A stretch of 64,000 nt of DNA from Lota lota (GCA_026745465.1 JACYXH010000746.1:189523-253522); one strand, 5' to 3'. Counted from the first letter of the stretch, positions 11,285 to 24,639 are shown. The notes: generated by a model not told the origin, from the sequence alone. A program made the numbers and translations.

Positions 11285-12310
11285 TTCTTGAAAGAACAAC
11301 TGAGGTGTTCAGTAGGGTGTGAGCAGACAGAGCTCAGACAGCTAGAGGAGGATTCTACATGGAGGTGTTCAGTAGTGTGTGAGCAGACAGAGCTCAGACA
11401 GCTAGAGGAGGATTCTACATGGAGGTGTTCAGTAGCGTGTGAGCAGACAGAGCTCAGACAGCTAGAGGAGGATTCTACATGGAGGTGTTCAGTAGTGTGT
11501 GAGCAGACAGAGCTCAGACAGCTAGAGGAGGATTCTACATGGAGGTGTTCAGTAGTGTGTGAGCAGACAGAGCTCAGACAGCTAGAGGAGGATTCTACAT
11601 GGAGGTGTTCAGTAGTGTGTGAGCAGACAGAGCTCAGACAGCTAGAGGAGGATTCTACATGGAGGTGTTCAGTAGTGTGTGAGCAGACAGAGCTCAGACA
11701 GCTAGAGGAGGATTCTACATGGAGGTGTTCAGTAGTGTGTGACCAGACAGAGCTCAGACAGCTAGAGGAGGATTCTACATGGAGGTGTTCAGTAGTGTGT
11801 GAGCAGACAGAGCTCAGACAGCTAGACGAGGATTCTACATGGAGGTGTTCAGTAGTGTGTGAGCAGACAGAGCTCAGACAGCTAGAGGAGGATTCTACAT
11901 GGAGGTGTTCAGTAGTGTGTGAGCAGACAGAGCTCAGACAGCTAGAGGAGGATTCTACATGGAGGTGTTCAGTAGGGTGTGAGCAGACAGAGCTCAGACA
12001 GCTAGAGGAGGATTCTACATGGAGGTGTTCAGTAGTGTGTGAGCAGACAGAGCTCAGACAGCTAGAGGAGGATTCTACATGGAGGTGTTCAGTAGTGTGT
12101 GAGCAGACAGAGCTCAGACAGCTAGAGGAGGATTCTACATCGAGGTGTTCAGTAGTGTGTGAGCAGACAGAGCTCAGACAGCTAGAGGAGGATTCTACAT
12201 GGAGGTGTTCAGTAGTGTGTGAGCAGACAGAGCTCAGACAGCTAGAGGATGATTCTACGTGGAGGTGTTCAGTAGTGTGTGAGCAGACAGAGCTCAGACA
12301 GCTAGAGGAG
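11285..12310. repeat. 60-bp minisatellite, about 17 units, open in frame on both strands
   Basis: Seventeen nearly perfect 60-bp units containing GAGCAGACAGAGCTCAGACA and GCTAGAGGAGGATTCTACAT. Because 60 is divisible by three and the unit lacks stops, a 350-codon frame is open on plus (20-residue unit RCSVVCEQTELRQLEEDSTW) and a 401-codon frame on minus. The plus frame has no ATG (it opens at TTG), has no splice context, and the array lies in intron 1 of NLR-B. I treat it as non-coding. A few units differ by single bases (for example at 11436, 11743, 11826, 12141, 12250), which makes it a likely length-variable locus. Confidence 0.93.
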
Positions 12311-14200
12311 GTGTTCTTGTTCCTGTTCAGTCCACTGTAAAGTAAGAGCTGCATCAGTGATGTGTCTACATGCTGTTTGAACTATGAAGTGTCTCTTTGT
12401 TTTTTTCTGAGCTTGTAGATATCAGAGGTCTCTGCTTATTGTTCATATTTTAATAAAAGGATCATTCTTCATTACTGAGTGAAGTCATGGAACAGCAGCC
12501 TGTAAGTGGTTAGTCTTCACCACTGAGTAGATCCCAACAAACCACGTTTGAAAAAGAGTTTGTTTGTGTGGGACAATGTGGGACACGTTACCAATGTGGA
12601 GAGGTAGTCTACAAATGTGTCTTTCTACCTTAAGAAATAAACATTCTCATGTCACTTCACATCGTATTTCCCCAGTGGGACGTTGAAAAAGACTAAATGT
12701 GAGAATCGCCTTGCACCGGCTTTACCCAGTTCTAAGGAGTTTCACGGTGTTTGTTGAAAGTGCATTTCATTTTCTTTGTGGTAGTCTCCAACATATTCCG
12801 CCTAAATCTGCACAGCTTGTGACTTTGTGGTGACTCCATGTTCCACGTTGGGTGGAGCGTAGCAGGCAGCAAAGACGGTGACAGGTTCACCTGCACTTGA
12901 CACACATGTGTGCGTAGTTTGATTGACATCAAACACACCCCCGTGATGACAGCCTTCCCTGCCTTCTTCACAGCAATTGGCTAAAATCCAGATTTGAGAA
13001 AAGTGTCTGTCCTGCAGTGGTTTGACTTTTGAAACCTAGAGCCAATGAAAATGCGGGAAAACCTCTGAATATGTTGGAGGCGGGACAAGAGATATAAATG
13101 CTGTGCAGTCCTGCATCGAGCAGGACACCTCGTCACCTTACAGTGATGTCATGGAAAGGCAGCCGATAATAGATTAGTCTGAGAGGAGTATAAACTGGGA
13201 GGGGAACTGGTCCAACTGGTTGGTTCACAACATAATTTCCTTGTTATGAGTCAGGGGGTTTGTGTGACTCACTTTATTACAGCAGGAAGAAGACTAAGGT
13301 ACTGTAGTCCACTCTGATCCGTGATATATCATTAATATGCATAACTTTGAATCTTACCAATAGGTTGATTGTTAGTTTTCGGTAAAAGCACACGGTTAAA
13401 AACTTTAGTAAATATATGTTTGCATTGCTATTTGTAAAAATTTATATTGAATAATTTTGAAGATTCTTGCTCTATAGGATGCTACAGGTTAGACTGTGGA
13501 CATTAGGGATCGAACCCAGAACCTTTTAGCTTGGAGTCAAGTGTCAGGTTGAGGTTGAAATACTTATATTATTTTTTCTTCTGATTAAGGATTTGTCCTA
13601 AATCACAAGTGTCCTTGAGTGACTTTAAAGGTACTTAGGATGAAATATATAGTTGTTATATTTGTAGTGTGGAATTTTGATTAAATTATTATTATTCTTT
13701 TTAATATTATTATTATTAGTCAGGAAGACGGCCATCTTGGTTAGTGCAGGTGTTTAAACGTCATCTTGTACTGGGTCTCATTCTCTGTGGGCCTGCACCA
13801 AAGATCTGGTTGTGATGTCATACGACATGAGGAAGTCCATATATGGTCATAACTTCAGAGCGGTTTAACCAGCACAGGGAACAGTAGGTATGATATACGC
13901 ATGGTGAACTTGATCTTGACACATTTGAAGCCCTTAGAGACCTTCTGTGTGGAATGATAAATAATTATTAAATAGTTATTAGAAACGTCTGGGCTGCATC
14001 TCCACATCAATCCCCTCATTGTGAATAAGAGGGTCTATGAATCTGAGTCTAGGAAAGACCACCCTGCCTCTCGTCCAAAGTAAACAGAGACAACAGCCCC
14101 CTGTGACCGGCAATACGCAGCTTATATAAAAGCACAGAATAAACAAACGTTGAATGGCTGTAGAAACAATATGTAGTTGTGTTTGTGTCCAGGTCTCCAG
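12311..14200. other. NLR-B intron 1, remainder
   Basis: No coding exon was recognised. GAGATATAAATGCTGTGCAG near 13090 looks TATA-like and could be an alternative promoter. At 13490-13560 a piece with GGATCGAACCCAGAACC matches the end of the dispersed element at 52580-52630. The rest is AT-rich. Confidence 0.45.
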
Positions 14201-14206
14201 TCTACT

Positions 14207-15392
14207 ATGAATGAGGAGAGAGAGGAGGGGGGTCCTACCTCTAAAACCACTCTGTCTGGGGAACATGGCCCCCAGAGCAAAGCTAAGAGGTAAGAAGAGG
14301 ATCTCTCACTGTCTGTGACTGTTGTCCATCTCAGAGCTCAGCAGTGATATATCATGACTCCATCATTAGTCTGAGTAAGAGCTGTGTGTGTGTTGTGTTG
14401 AAGCCCAGAGCAGCAGGAGAGAGCAGACTCCCCTGGACCCACCCGTGTCTCCATGAAGAGTGACCGGTTCATGGAATTAATCAACCGCTTTGAACCAAGG
14501 TGAGAATCTGTCAGAGATTATGTAAAAATAAACAGTCAAACATCCATAAATCCTGGTTCTTGTTTTTCTAGAAGAGTCCAGCAGGAGAGAGCAGACTCAC
14601 CTGGACCCAGCTGTGTCTCCATGAAGAGTGAGCGCTCTATGGAACAACGTCATAACTTTAAAGATGGAAATCAGTCTATTGAGAAGAGGTGAGGATTTAA
14701 ATAGGCATAGATGAGGGTTTCTTCAGTGGTGACAAGGGATAAGGAAGTTACTGGAGTCCAGGTGGTTCTGATTTGTGCAGCTATGGCTCGGTCCAGGGTT
14801 GTTGCGAGGAAGGGGGGTTTGAGATGGGTAGGTGTCAGGGTGTTGGGGTCCAGACCGGGTTTCTTTAGTCAGGGTGTGATGGTGGTGAGTTTAAGTGAAG
14901 ATGAGGCCAGAGGTCAGGGAGGAGGAAACTATTTTGAGAATGAGTGGGAAGAGTGTGAGGAAACATTTACATTAAGGGCATTTAGCAGACGCTTTAATCC
15001 AAAGTGACTTAGACTTCATAGACACACCGACACACCGACAGTGGAGTCAACCATGCAATGAGACAGCCAGCTCGTCTGGAGCAGTTAGGGTTAGGTGTCT
15101 TGCTCAGGGACACCTCGACACTCAGCTAGGAGGAGCCGGGGATTGAACTAGCAACCTTCCGGTTACAAGATCAACCCGCTCTACCTCCTGATCTAAACCA
15201 AAACAGGCTTTGACTAGGGTGGAGGAGGTGGGGTCCAGGGCGCAGGTGGAGGACTTCATGCTTGTTATTATAAAGGACAGGTCAGCACTGGGGATTTCTG
15301 TCAAAGAGGTGGATGTGTGGCATGGGTGTTCTGGTTCTAACTGGTTGGGTTCTGGGGGAAGGAGGGTGTATGTGTGTGTTTGTGTGTTTGTA

Positions 15393-15449
<57 letters not shown>

Positions 15450-18400
15450 GTGTGTTTATATTATTGAAATACAGTATGTTTATCTAACATTAATAAATCC
15501 TGGTTCATGTTTTTCTAGAAGAGTCCAGCAGGAGAGAGCAGACTCCCCTGGACCCAGCTGTGTCTCCATGAAGAGTGACCGCTCTATGGGTCTACCTGTT
15601 AAGTTTAAAGATGGAACTCAGTCTATTGACAAGAGGTGAGGATTTAAAGAGTGACTGGTGTGAGGCATGGATGAGGGTTTCTTCAGCAGTGAAAGATTGG
15701 GGGGGGGGGAGGGGCAATGTTTTCTGGATGGAAGAAGGCTGTTTTAGTGATGTGGTTGACATGGTGTGAATGAGAGGAGGGATAAGGCTGTTTTAGTGAT
15801 GTGGTTGACATGGTGTGAATGAGAGGAGGGATAAGGCTGTTTTAGTGATGTGGTTGACATGGTGTGACTGAGAGGAGGGATAAGGCTGTTTTAGTGATGT
15901 GGTTGACATGGTGTGAATGAGAGGAGGGATAAGGCTGTTTTAGTGATGTGGTTGACATGGTGTGAATGAGAGGAGGGATAAGGCTGTTTTAGTGATGTGG
16001 TTGACATGGTGTGAATGAGAGGAGGGATAAGGCTGTTTTAGTGATGTGGTTGACATGGTGTGAATGAGAGGAGGGATAAGGCTGTTTTAGTGATGTGGTT
16101 GACATGGTGTGAATGAGAGGAGGGATAAGGCTGTTGTAGTGATGTGGTTGACATGGTGTGAATGAGAGGAGGGATAAGGCTGTTTTAGTGATGTGGTTGA
16201 CATGGTGTAACTAGAGGGAGGGATCCTGGTTGAGAGAAGTCCTGGGTGGTGTGGGTGAGGGAGGTGTTGCCCATGATGATAATTTTACATTTAGTGCAGT
16301 TAAGTTTGAGAAAGTGATTTAGCACCCAAGATTTAATGTCCGGTGGTGAGGGTGGAGGGAGAGGGGCAGTGAGGGTCTTGGAGGAGAGGAAGAGATGGCT
16401 GTGGTCGGCATAACGATGGAACCGGAGGCAGAGGGGGAGGACATACAGGAGGAAGAGGAGGGGGAGGACATACAGAAGGAAGAGGAGGGGACCATCACTG
16501 AACCCTGAGGGACACCGTGTAGGACTGAGGACATACAGGAGGAAGAATGAACATTAAAAAGCATCTCTTGTGGTGCTAATAGTCTCCAGGCTTCCCTCTT
16601 TAGACCAGCGGGACATGAATCTAGGACAGATGCTTCTGATGTCCTCAGTTAGTTCAGAGTAAAGTTCTCCTTGATGTTTGTTCTGTTCCAGAGGGCTGAG
16701 GAGAACGCACATGCTTTTCTAGACAAGGAGCTGAAGAAGCTCTGGAGGGTTCTCTTCCCAGATTACCCACAATGCTCAGAGAGTCAGAGGGAGGAGAAGG
16801 AGGTGGATGGTAAGAACGAGGAGCAGAGGAGGCGCGCCATAGAGGGAGTGGTAGACATCACAAAGCTCTGCCTGATGGAGATGAACCAGGAGGAACTGGC
16901 CGACACACTGAGGGCCGGTAAGAGACTCTTCAGCCCCTATCACAAATGCAGTCTTACCAATATTCCTGAACATTTCCTGCATGGGGTCATGTGTGAATGG
17001 GAACAAGGGTCGATATTCCAGGTAGCATCTAGTAGCATTTCCAGCTCATTGTCTGTATGGCTGGGTGGTGAATTTAAGAAGTGACATTGCAAAAAAAATA
17101 AGAAATAATATATATATATGTATACTGCAGATCAACAGCAGAATAACTCAGTGGAAGAGATGCAACACTATCTTATTACATCAGCATAGGAAGTCACTTT
17201 CCACTGATACACAACAATGATAGCACTTAGCAGGTTATAAGACATCTGTTAAGTAGAATTGATATAGCTATATAAAAATCATGAAGTTGATAATTTTACA
17301 GCAATAATTTAAATGTGTCCAATTATGTCACCATCCACTAACTGATGTCTTATGTCGTTTTGTCATTTAGGATCTGTTGCTGTTGAGTGCCAACATAAAA
17401 TCAAGTCTCATCTGAGGAAGAAGTTGAGGTGTGTGTTTGAGGGAATCGCTAAAGCAGGAGAGCCAACAGGTCTGAAGGACTTCTACACAGAGCTCTTCAT
17501 CACAGAGAGAGGCAGTGGAGAGGTCAACAAGGAACATGAGGTCAGACTGGTTGAAACAGCTTCCAGGAAACCAGCCAAGGAGGAAACACCAATAAAATGT
17601 GAAGACATCTTTAAACCCTTACCTGGACAAGATAAACCAATCAGAACAATAATGACAACTGGAGTGGCCGGCATTGGTAAAACCATCTTAACACACAAGT
17701 TCACTCTGGACTGGGCTGAAGGCAAAGCCAACCACAACATACACTTCACATTTCTCTTCACTTTCAGAGAGCTGAATTTACTGAAAGGGAAAGAGTTTAG
17801 CTTGGTGGAACTTCTTCATCACTTCTTTATTGAGACCAAAGAAGCAGGGATCTGCAGATACGACCGGTTCAAAGTTGTCTTCATCTTGGATGGTCTGGAT
17901 GAGTGTCGACTACCTCTGGACTTCCAGAACAACCCGATCTGGACTGATGTCACAGAGCCGACCTCGGTGGACGTGCTGCTGACAAACCTCATCAGGGGCT
18001 ACCTGCTTCCCTCCGCTCGCATCTGGATAACCACACGCCCTGCAGCAGCCAATCAGATCCCTGCTCAGTGTGTTGACATGGTGACAGAGGTGAGAGGGTT
18101 CAACGACCCACAGAAGGACGAGTACTTCAGGAAGAGATTCAGAGAGGAGACGCTGGCCAGCACAATCATCTCCCATATCAAGACATCACGAAGCCTCCAC
18201 ATCATGTGTCACATCCCAGTCTTCTGTTGGATCACTGCTACTGTTCTGGAAGACTTCTTCAAAACATCCCAGAGAGGAGAAGAGATGCCCAAGACTGTCA
18301 CTCAGATGTACAGCCACTTCCTGAGGGTTCAGTCCATACAGGGGGACATGAAGTATCATGGGAGAGCTGCAACAGATCCACACTGGAGTTCAGAGAGCAG

Positions 18401-21256
18401 GAAGAGCATTGCTTCTCTGGGAAAACTGGCTTTTAACCAGCTGGAGAAAGGCAACCTGATCTTCTACGAGGCAGACCTGGAAGAGTGTGGCATCAATATC
18501 AGAGCAGCCTCAGAGTACACAGGAGTGTTCACCCAGATCCTTAAAGAGGAGTGTGGGCTGTACCAGGACAAGGTGTTCTGCTTTGTCCATCTGAGCATCC
18601 AGGAGTTTCTGGCTGCCCTTTATGTCTTTCTGTCCTTCATTAAAACTGGTGTCAATCTGCTCTCAGGAAAACCACAACCCCTATGGTCTAATATTGTTAG
18701 AAAGAAAGTAACAAAAGAAAGAAAGGTCAAACTCTACCAGAGTGCTGTGGATAAGGCCTTACAGAGTGAGAATGGACACCTGGACTTGTTCCTCCGCTTC
18801 CTCCTGGGCCTCTCTCTGGAGACCAATCAGATTCTCCTACAAACACTGCTGGGACAGACAGGAAGTAGCTCATGGACCAATCAGAGAACAATCTGTTACA
18901 TCAAGAAGAAGATAAATGGAGACCTCTCTCCAGAGAGAAGCATCAATCTGTTCCACTGTCTGAATGAGCTGAACGACCGTTCTCTAGTGGAGGAGATCCA
19001 ACAGTACCTGACATCAGGAAGACTCTCCACAGAGTCTCTCTCACCTGCTCAGTGGTCAGCTCTGGTCTTCATCTTACTGTCATCAGAAGAGGAGCTGGAC
19101 GTGTTTGACCTGAAGAAATACTCTGCTTCAGAGGAGGGTCTTCTGAGGCTGCTGCCAGTGGTCAAAGCCTCCAAAACATCTCTGTACGTTCACTCATAAC
19201 AAGTATTACAATACACAATACAATATGCATAATAATATAATATAAAAGTTATAATAATATACAAAACATCTCTGTAGGTTCACTAATAACATGTATTACA
19301 ATACACACAACACAATATACATACTACTAGAATATAGAAGTTCAATCGAGAACAACTTTTTAACATGTTACACCGAATACGTAATTAATATTAATAGATC
19401 TAAAGATTTAGTAAATATATGTTAAACTAATAAACAAATATGAATAGGCTACAGGAAAATCTTGTTATTTGTGTAACCAGGGTGAAGAGATAAACTCATA
19501 AAAGCAATATTTATTATGAAATAATAAATGAGGAAAGCCTTAATAATAATAGTTTGTAATAGATAAATACAGCTGAATTCAAATATATAGCTATTAGTTA
19601 TTGTTTAAATGTAGGATACATTAATATGTATACATTTATTGTTAATAAATGTTAACTCACTATTTTAAAACATGTTAACCTTGTTCAGTACATTTGGTTA
19701 TATGGACTCTATTTGGGTTTTACCGATAGGAAGGGTTGATATAGAGACTTCAAGGTCATTTGGGGAAGGGTGAGAGGTCACGAGCGAGCGGGAAAAAGGA
19801 GAGAGGGAAGAGACGAGGACAAAGGAGGAGAGTACTTTATTCTCTGTAGAGATCGACCAGCTAAATTATATTTAAACATTTACTTATTAGTTGTTTGACG
19901 GTTAAATGAGTACGGGAGAGAGTGGATTTGGGGATTGTTTTATTCGTGTTTCTGTTCGTGTCGGGGATGTTTTGGTCGTTTGGTGTAAAGCTAGCTTGGT
20001 TTGCTAACCGTCTTAGCATCCTCTGAACGGGATATAAATCATCAGAGTAGCGCACGAGGATAGTCCACAGCAGGGGGTCAGGTAGCGCGCGGTTCCCCTG
20101 ACGAAGATCATCCCGGGATTCCAGTTTCTTCATCCGTCGTCTCCTCTCCCTATAACGGTACCGGGACTTTGTTTTGCTCACGTTAAGAGCGAACAGTCTA
20201 TCGTGTTGCGACACCGAGCCGTACAGGCCTGCAACGTTTATGGCGGCATATCACTGCCAAAAACCGCGAGCAAAAATGACTAACTAACTAAGAACTAACA
20301 CATCCGTGCACACAAATCATTATTGTAAACACTAAGTGCGCTCGCGCTCAGTAGTTCTCTGATCGCGAGAGCAATAATAAAGCCTGTGAATAAGAAACGA
20401 TTCATTGAGCGCGCACGTAAAGTGAAGCAGCGCGCAACTGACGCCCCGTGCGCACAAATGCTGTCTTTGCTTCCGTGCTCGCACACAATATACATGATAT
20501 TGGAATATAACTTCTAATAATATACAAAACGTCTCTGTATGTATATATATACTGATATATACATATATATACTGATACCATGTATTACAATGCAATACAC
20601 AATATACACAATACTACAATAAAAAGTAATTAACATACAAAACGTACATTTTACACCCAATACTGAAGAAACAAGGATCTAATGTATTGACTAGAATATA
20701 TTAGTTAAATTAATAAAACATTTCTAATTAAAGATCACAGTTCCTAACATGTTGTGTTTATTTTGTGTGAAGGCTGAATGACTGTCATCTGTCAGAGAGA
20801 TGCTGTGAAGCTCTGGCCTCAGTTCTCAGCTCCAACTCCTCTAGTCTGAGAGAGCTGGACCTGAGTACCAATGATTTGCAGGATTCAGGAGTGATGCTGC
20901 TCTCTGCTGGACTGGGGAGTCCACACTGTACACTGGAAACTCTCAGGTCACTTATCAGCCTCTTCTTCAAACTGTGTCTTTGGGTTTGTTTAATATGTAA
21001 GGGATGTCCTTTATTAACATCACATTACTTTGGTGTAAGTGCTGACCATGTCCAATGCATTTCTGTTGCTCTTTTCCCTGCTGACAAAACACTCCCTGGT
21101 TCTACACAATGTTAGAACTTGTGAAGAAACGGTCTTAGCGTACCAAACACAGCAGACTTCTCCTGACTAACCGAACAATATCTCATTTGAGTTGTAGCTG
21201 TTGAGAAAGGAGCATTTGTTTAAGATCCTGTTTCACATCCAAGTGAAGGAAGAATA

Positions 21257-21348
<92 letters not shown>

Positions 21349-23836
21349 GTTGTCTGGCTGCCTGGTCACACAGGAAGGCTGTGCTTCTCTGGCCTCAGCT
21401 CTGAGCTCCAACCCCTCCCATCTGAGAGAGCTGGACCTGAGCTACAATCACCCAGGAGACTCAGGAGTTACGCTGCTCTCTGCTGGACTGGAGGATCCAC
21501 GCTGGAGACTGGACACTCTCAGGTATGGAGAGGACAGCTCCCCACTCAGGGACAATGTCTCCTACAAGGAGTCAACCAGCTGCTAGATGGAGTGGTTTGA
21601 AAACACAGCTGGAACTCATGTTGTGTAGAAAGAGATGAGACAGGAGATGATGAAGGTGAATGTTTCAACATGCTGCTCTCACTTTGTTTCCCCCCCAGTG
21701 TGGAGCATGGTGGAGTGTGGAGGCTGAAACCAGCTCTAAAGAAGTGTAAGTGTTTAGTTAGATTCATCACAACACACACTAGCTATTGAGATGGAAAGTC
21801 CATCCACACAGCAGGAGGGGACGTCCGTTCATTCAGATGTGGACTTGTGCATACGTATGTATAGCTGTGTTTCCCTGTGTTTATGTATGAGTACATGTCT
21901 ATGTATATATAGTATGTACGTGTATGTATGAGTACATGTCTATGTATATATAGTATGTACGTGTATGTATGAGTACATATCTATGTATATATAGTATGTA
22001 TGTGTATGTATGAGTACATGTCTATGTATATACAGTATAGTGTGTATGTGTATGTATGAGTACATGTCTATGTATATATAGTATGTATGAGTACATGTCT
22101 ATGTATATATAGTATATACGTGTATGTATGAGTACATGTCTATGTATATATAGTATGTATGAGTACATGTCTATGTATATATATTATGTATGAGTACATG
22201 TCTATGTATATATAGTATGTACGTGTATGTATGAGTACATGTCTATATATATATAGTATGTACGTGTATGTATGAGTACATGTCTATGTATATATAGTAT
22301 GTATGAGTACATGTCTATGTATATATAGTATGTACCTGTATGTATGAGTACATGTCTATGTATATATAGTATGTACGTGTATGTATGAGTACATGTCTAT
22401 GTATATGTAGTATGTATGAGTACATGTCTATGTATATATGGTATGTACGTGTATGTATCAGTACATGTCTATGTATATATAGTATGTATGTGTATGTATG
22501 AGTACATGTCTATGTATATATAGTATGTAGGAGTACATGTCTATGTATATATAGTATGTACGTGTATGTATGAGTACATGTCTATGTATATATAGTATGT
22601 ACGTGTATGTATGAGTACATGTCTATGTATATATAGTATGTATGAGTACATGTCTATGTATATATAGTATGTATGAGTACATGTCTATGTATATATAGTA
22701 TGTATGAACCAGTTCTATGGCTCCAACAGTTAATTTCCAGCCTGTATGTGAGCTCAGTTTGTTCAGTCTGTTGTTCACACAGGTGTCCCTTTGAAGGTTG
22801 AGTGCAATGTATGTGTATTGGGAAATCCCAAAGTTTAATATCATGAAAGGTATTACAAGTACTGCTTAGATATTTCATGTGAGTAATGAGCTCATCATGC
22901 TGAACATGTTGATGTATTGTATGTGTATGTAGTTTACATATTGAGGGAGTAAATACAGTTTATACATTTTATTTGGTTTCAATGTTTTGACTGGGACAGC
23001 CACTCACACACACATGGTATTTCCTATTAACTTTAATTATCTTAAACACAACGTGTACTATTGCTTAGAAAGTATATAGCATATGATTCCACTAAAGTAC
23101 TTATTTTTATATTATCATATTATATACTGTATTTCTTGTCTTTCTATGTCAATGTTTGAAGAGTAGATAGCGACCAAAACGTCTCGGAAAGAGAATAAAA
23201 AGAAGTATGCAAGAGAACAGTACTAGTGATGATGATGATGATGATGAATGGTTCATCAGCTAATCATGTCTTGTTCTCCCGTCAGATGCCTGTGAACTCA
23301 CACTGGACCCAAACACAGCCCACAGACGACTCTCTCTGTCTGAGGACAACAGAAAGGTGACGCGGGTTAGAGAGGATCAGTCGTATCCTGATCACCCAGA
23401 GAGATTTGACTCCTATCCCCAGGTGTTGTGTAGAGAGGGTCTGACTGGCCGCTGTTACTGGGAGGTAGAGTGGGAAGGAGGTGTTGTTATAGGAGTGACA
23501 TACAGAGGAATCACAAGGAGAGGAGGGGGTGATGACAGCAGGCTTGGATGGAACAACAAGTCCAGGAGTCTTTATTGTGATGATGATGGTTACTCTGCCT
23601 GGTACAACGGTAGTAGAACAGTCAAACGTCTCCCCCCCGCTGGCTCTAACACAGTAGGAGTGTATCTGGACCGGCCTGCTGGCACTCTGTCCTTCTACAG
23701 AGTGTCCCCAGATGTAGGAGGGCCCTCAGACACACTGACACACATCCACACCTTCCAGTCCACCTTCACCCAGGAGGACCTCCTCCCTGGGTTTGGGTTA
23801 TGGGATGGTGCCTCAGTGTCTCTGTGTCGGTTGTAG
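14207..23836 (+). CDS. NLR-B: NLRC3-like NACHT/LRR receptor with C-terminal B30.2 domain, ten coding exons, intact
   Basis: Coding exons: 14207-14289, 14404-14499, 14572-14688, 15519-15635, 16694-16917, 17371-19183, 20773-20946, 21349-21522, 21699-21745 and 23286-23836. All junctions are GT-AG with matching phase, and the total is 3396 bp (1131 residues plus stop TAG). N-terminal exons carry [22 protein letters not shown] repeats, then a helical exon, then a large exon with FISNA (about 213-290) and NACHT (about 300-465). Walker A is GVAGIGKT near residue 309 and Walker B is [11 protein letters not shown] near 382. Two 174-bp LRR exons (about 817-932) and a PRY-SPRY exon (about 949-1131, [18 protein letters not shown]) follow. 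The family acts as cytosolic ATP-dependent immune sensors or regulators, and the fish B30.2 is presumed to bind ligand. Two LRR exons is short for the family. Control is probably by promoter R4. Exact splice choices are predicted. Confidence 0.9.
15000..15190. repeat. Dispersed fish repeat (TTAGCAGACGCTTTAATCCA type) in NLR-B intron
   Basis: Starts with CATTTAGCAGACGCTTT and AATCCAAAGTGACTTA and continues to GGGGATTGAACTAGCAACC, a combination recurrent in teleost genomes. A related copy with an internal minisatellite is at 52060-52640, and end-only copies lie near 13500 and 35420. The class (SINE or MITE) is not settled here. Confidence 0.6.
15399..15447. repeat. (TG)n microsatellite
   Basis: TG run of about 48 bp in the intron before NLR-B exon 4. 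Confidence 0.95.
15733..16211 (-). repeat. 49-bp LINE-derived minisatellite, about 10 units, in NLR-B intron
   Basis: Reverse complement of the array at 317-1222, with the same 49-bp unit. On the minus strand it has the [13 protein letters not shown] reading. It lies between coding exons 4 and 5, antisense to NLR-B. NLR-A has its array in the corresponding intron, so the insertion predates the NLR duplication or was copied with it. Copy number differs (about 10 against 18). Confidence 0.9.
16212..16560 (-). mobile_element. LINE reverse-transcriptase fragment in NLR-B intron
   Basis: Minus-strand counterpart of 1-300: [11 protein letters not shown] followed by a Leu/Pro-rich stretch, ending with [12 protein letters not shown] sequence typical of L2/CR1/Rex elements. 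It is degenerate and carries the same D-to-H change in the YADD box as the copy at 1-300. Confidence 0.7.
19200..20770. other. NLR-B intron 6, with remnants of the exon 6 end
   Basis: Short echoes of the exon 6 donor region (ACAAAACATCTCTGTA and GTATTACAATACACA) recur near 19260 and 20525, as if small duplications happened at the exon border. The block at 19700-20490 is richer in CG and differs from its AT-rich flanks, which suggests an inserted element. Its longest frame (117 codons, minus) has no recognisable motif. Confidence 0.45.
21259..21345. repeat. (TG)n microsatellite at a splice acceptor
   Basis: A TG run of about 87 bp ends only three bases before exon 8 of NLR-B: the array runs directly into TGTGTGCAG|G. 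It takes the place of the usual polypyrimidine tract, so array length could affect LRR exon inclusion. Confidence 0.95.
21840..22710 (+). repeat. 41/31-bp minisatellite in NLR-B intron 9
   Basis: Units of GAGTACATGTCTATGTATAT plus ATAGTATGTACGTGTATGTAT, with shorter units lacking the ACGTGTATGT part. The same family lies at 58430-58740, at the matching position before the orphan B30.2 exon, so the two B30.2 exons share their upstream intron by descent. Confidence 0.9.
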
Positions 23837-24350
23837 AACAAAAAAAACACGCGGCGTGTGTGCGTGTTTCTTTTTTTTCACACACACACACAAACGCTCA
23901 TAGTACACACACAAACACACATAGTACACACACACGTAGCACACGCACAAAGTACACACACACATAGCACACGCACATAGTACACACACACATAGCACAC
24001 ACACATAGTACACACACATAGTACACACACATAATTACACGAAGAAGTTATATTTTCTCTTTCATTTACTTCAATAATCTTTTAAATTTTTTAATGTAAC
24101 ATACTGTTTGCTTTTACTCAAGTCTGTTTGTGAATTAAAAATGGAGGCGAGAGAGAGATTTATTGTGGCTGTATTTTCCTTATTACCTTATTTTGTAAAG
24201 ATTTAATGTGTTATTGTGTGTTGTTTTATTTGAAGGGATACATGCTATTTTATATGTTGTTAATGTCTATTAGACAAGTATATACAATGTAATATTTGTC
24301 TATTTATGTTCATCTTGCTCTGCTTATTACAACAATAAATCGTTTGGTAT
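23837..24350 (+). other. NLR-B 3' untranslated region
   Basis: After the stop there is a CACACATAGTA-rich tract (23880-24030), then AT-rich sequence with CAACAATAAATCGTTTGG near 24330 as a likely polyadenylation signal. The 59.65-60.5 kb region has the same layout and the same CAACAATAAATC(A/G)TTTGG signal near 60500. Confidence 0.65.
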
Positions 24351-24639
24351 GAAGTAACTCAGTACTTCAGTAGTCTTTTCACTAGATACTTTCTTACTCT
24401 TCCTCAAGCCATTATCTGATGACTACTTTTACTTCTATTTGAGTTATTATTACTTTAAATATATACTTGTTATATATAAAAGTAGGCTGTTATAAATATG
24501 AGGTTATTGACAGTGCTCATTATACTATATAATTATATAATCAACAATTCTTATCATTACCAATATAAACACTTATCTTGTTCCGTCTTAGTATGTCTTC
24601 TATGATCTTAAACTTAGTAACCTATGCTCTTTAGTCAAC

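Noticed and set aside
11149..12354. 401-codon minus-strand and 350-codon plus-strand frames
   Set aside because: Both are products of a 60-bp tandem array without stop codons. The plus frame lacks an ATG and neither has splice context or non-repeat coding sequence.
16671..17084. Reading NLR-B exon 5 as a separate 137-codon gene
   Set aside because: The first part is the helical exon of the NLR. After the donor at 16918 the frame only runs into intron sequence by chance.
19861..20214. 117-codon minus-strand frame in NLR-B intron 6
   Set aside because: Arg-rich start but no known motif, no splice or promoter signal, and it sits in a probable inserted repeat.
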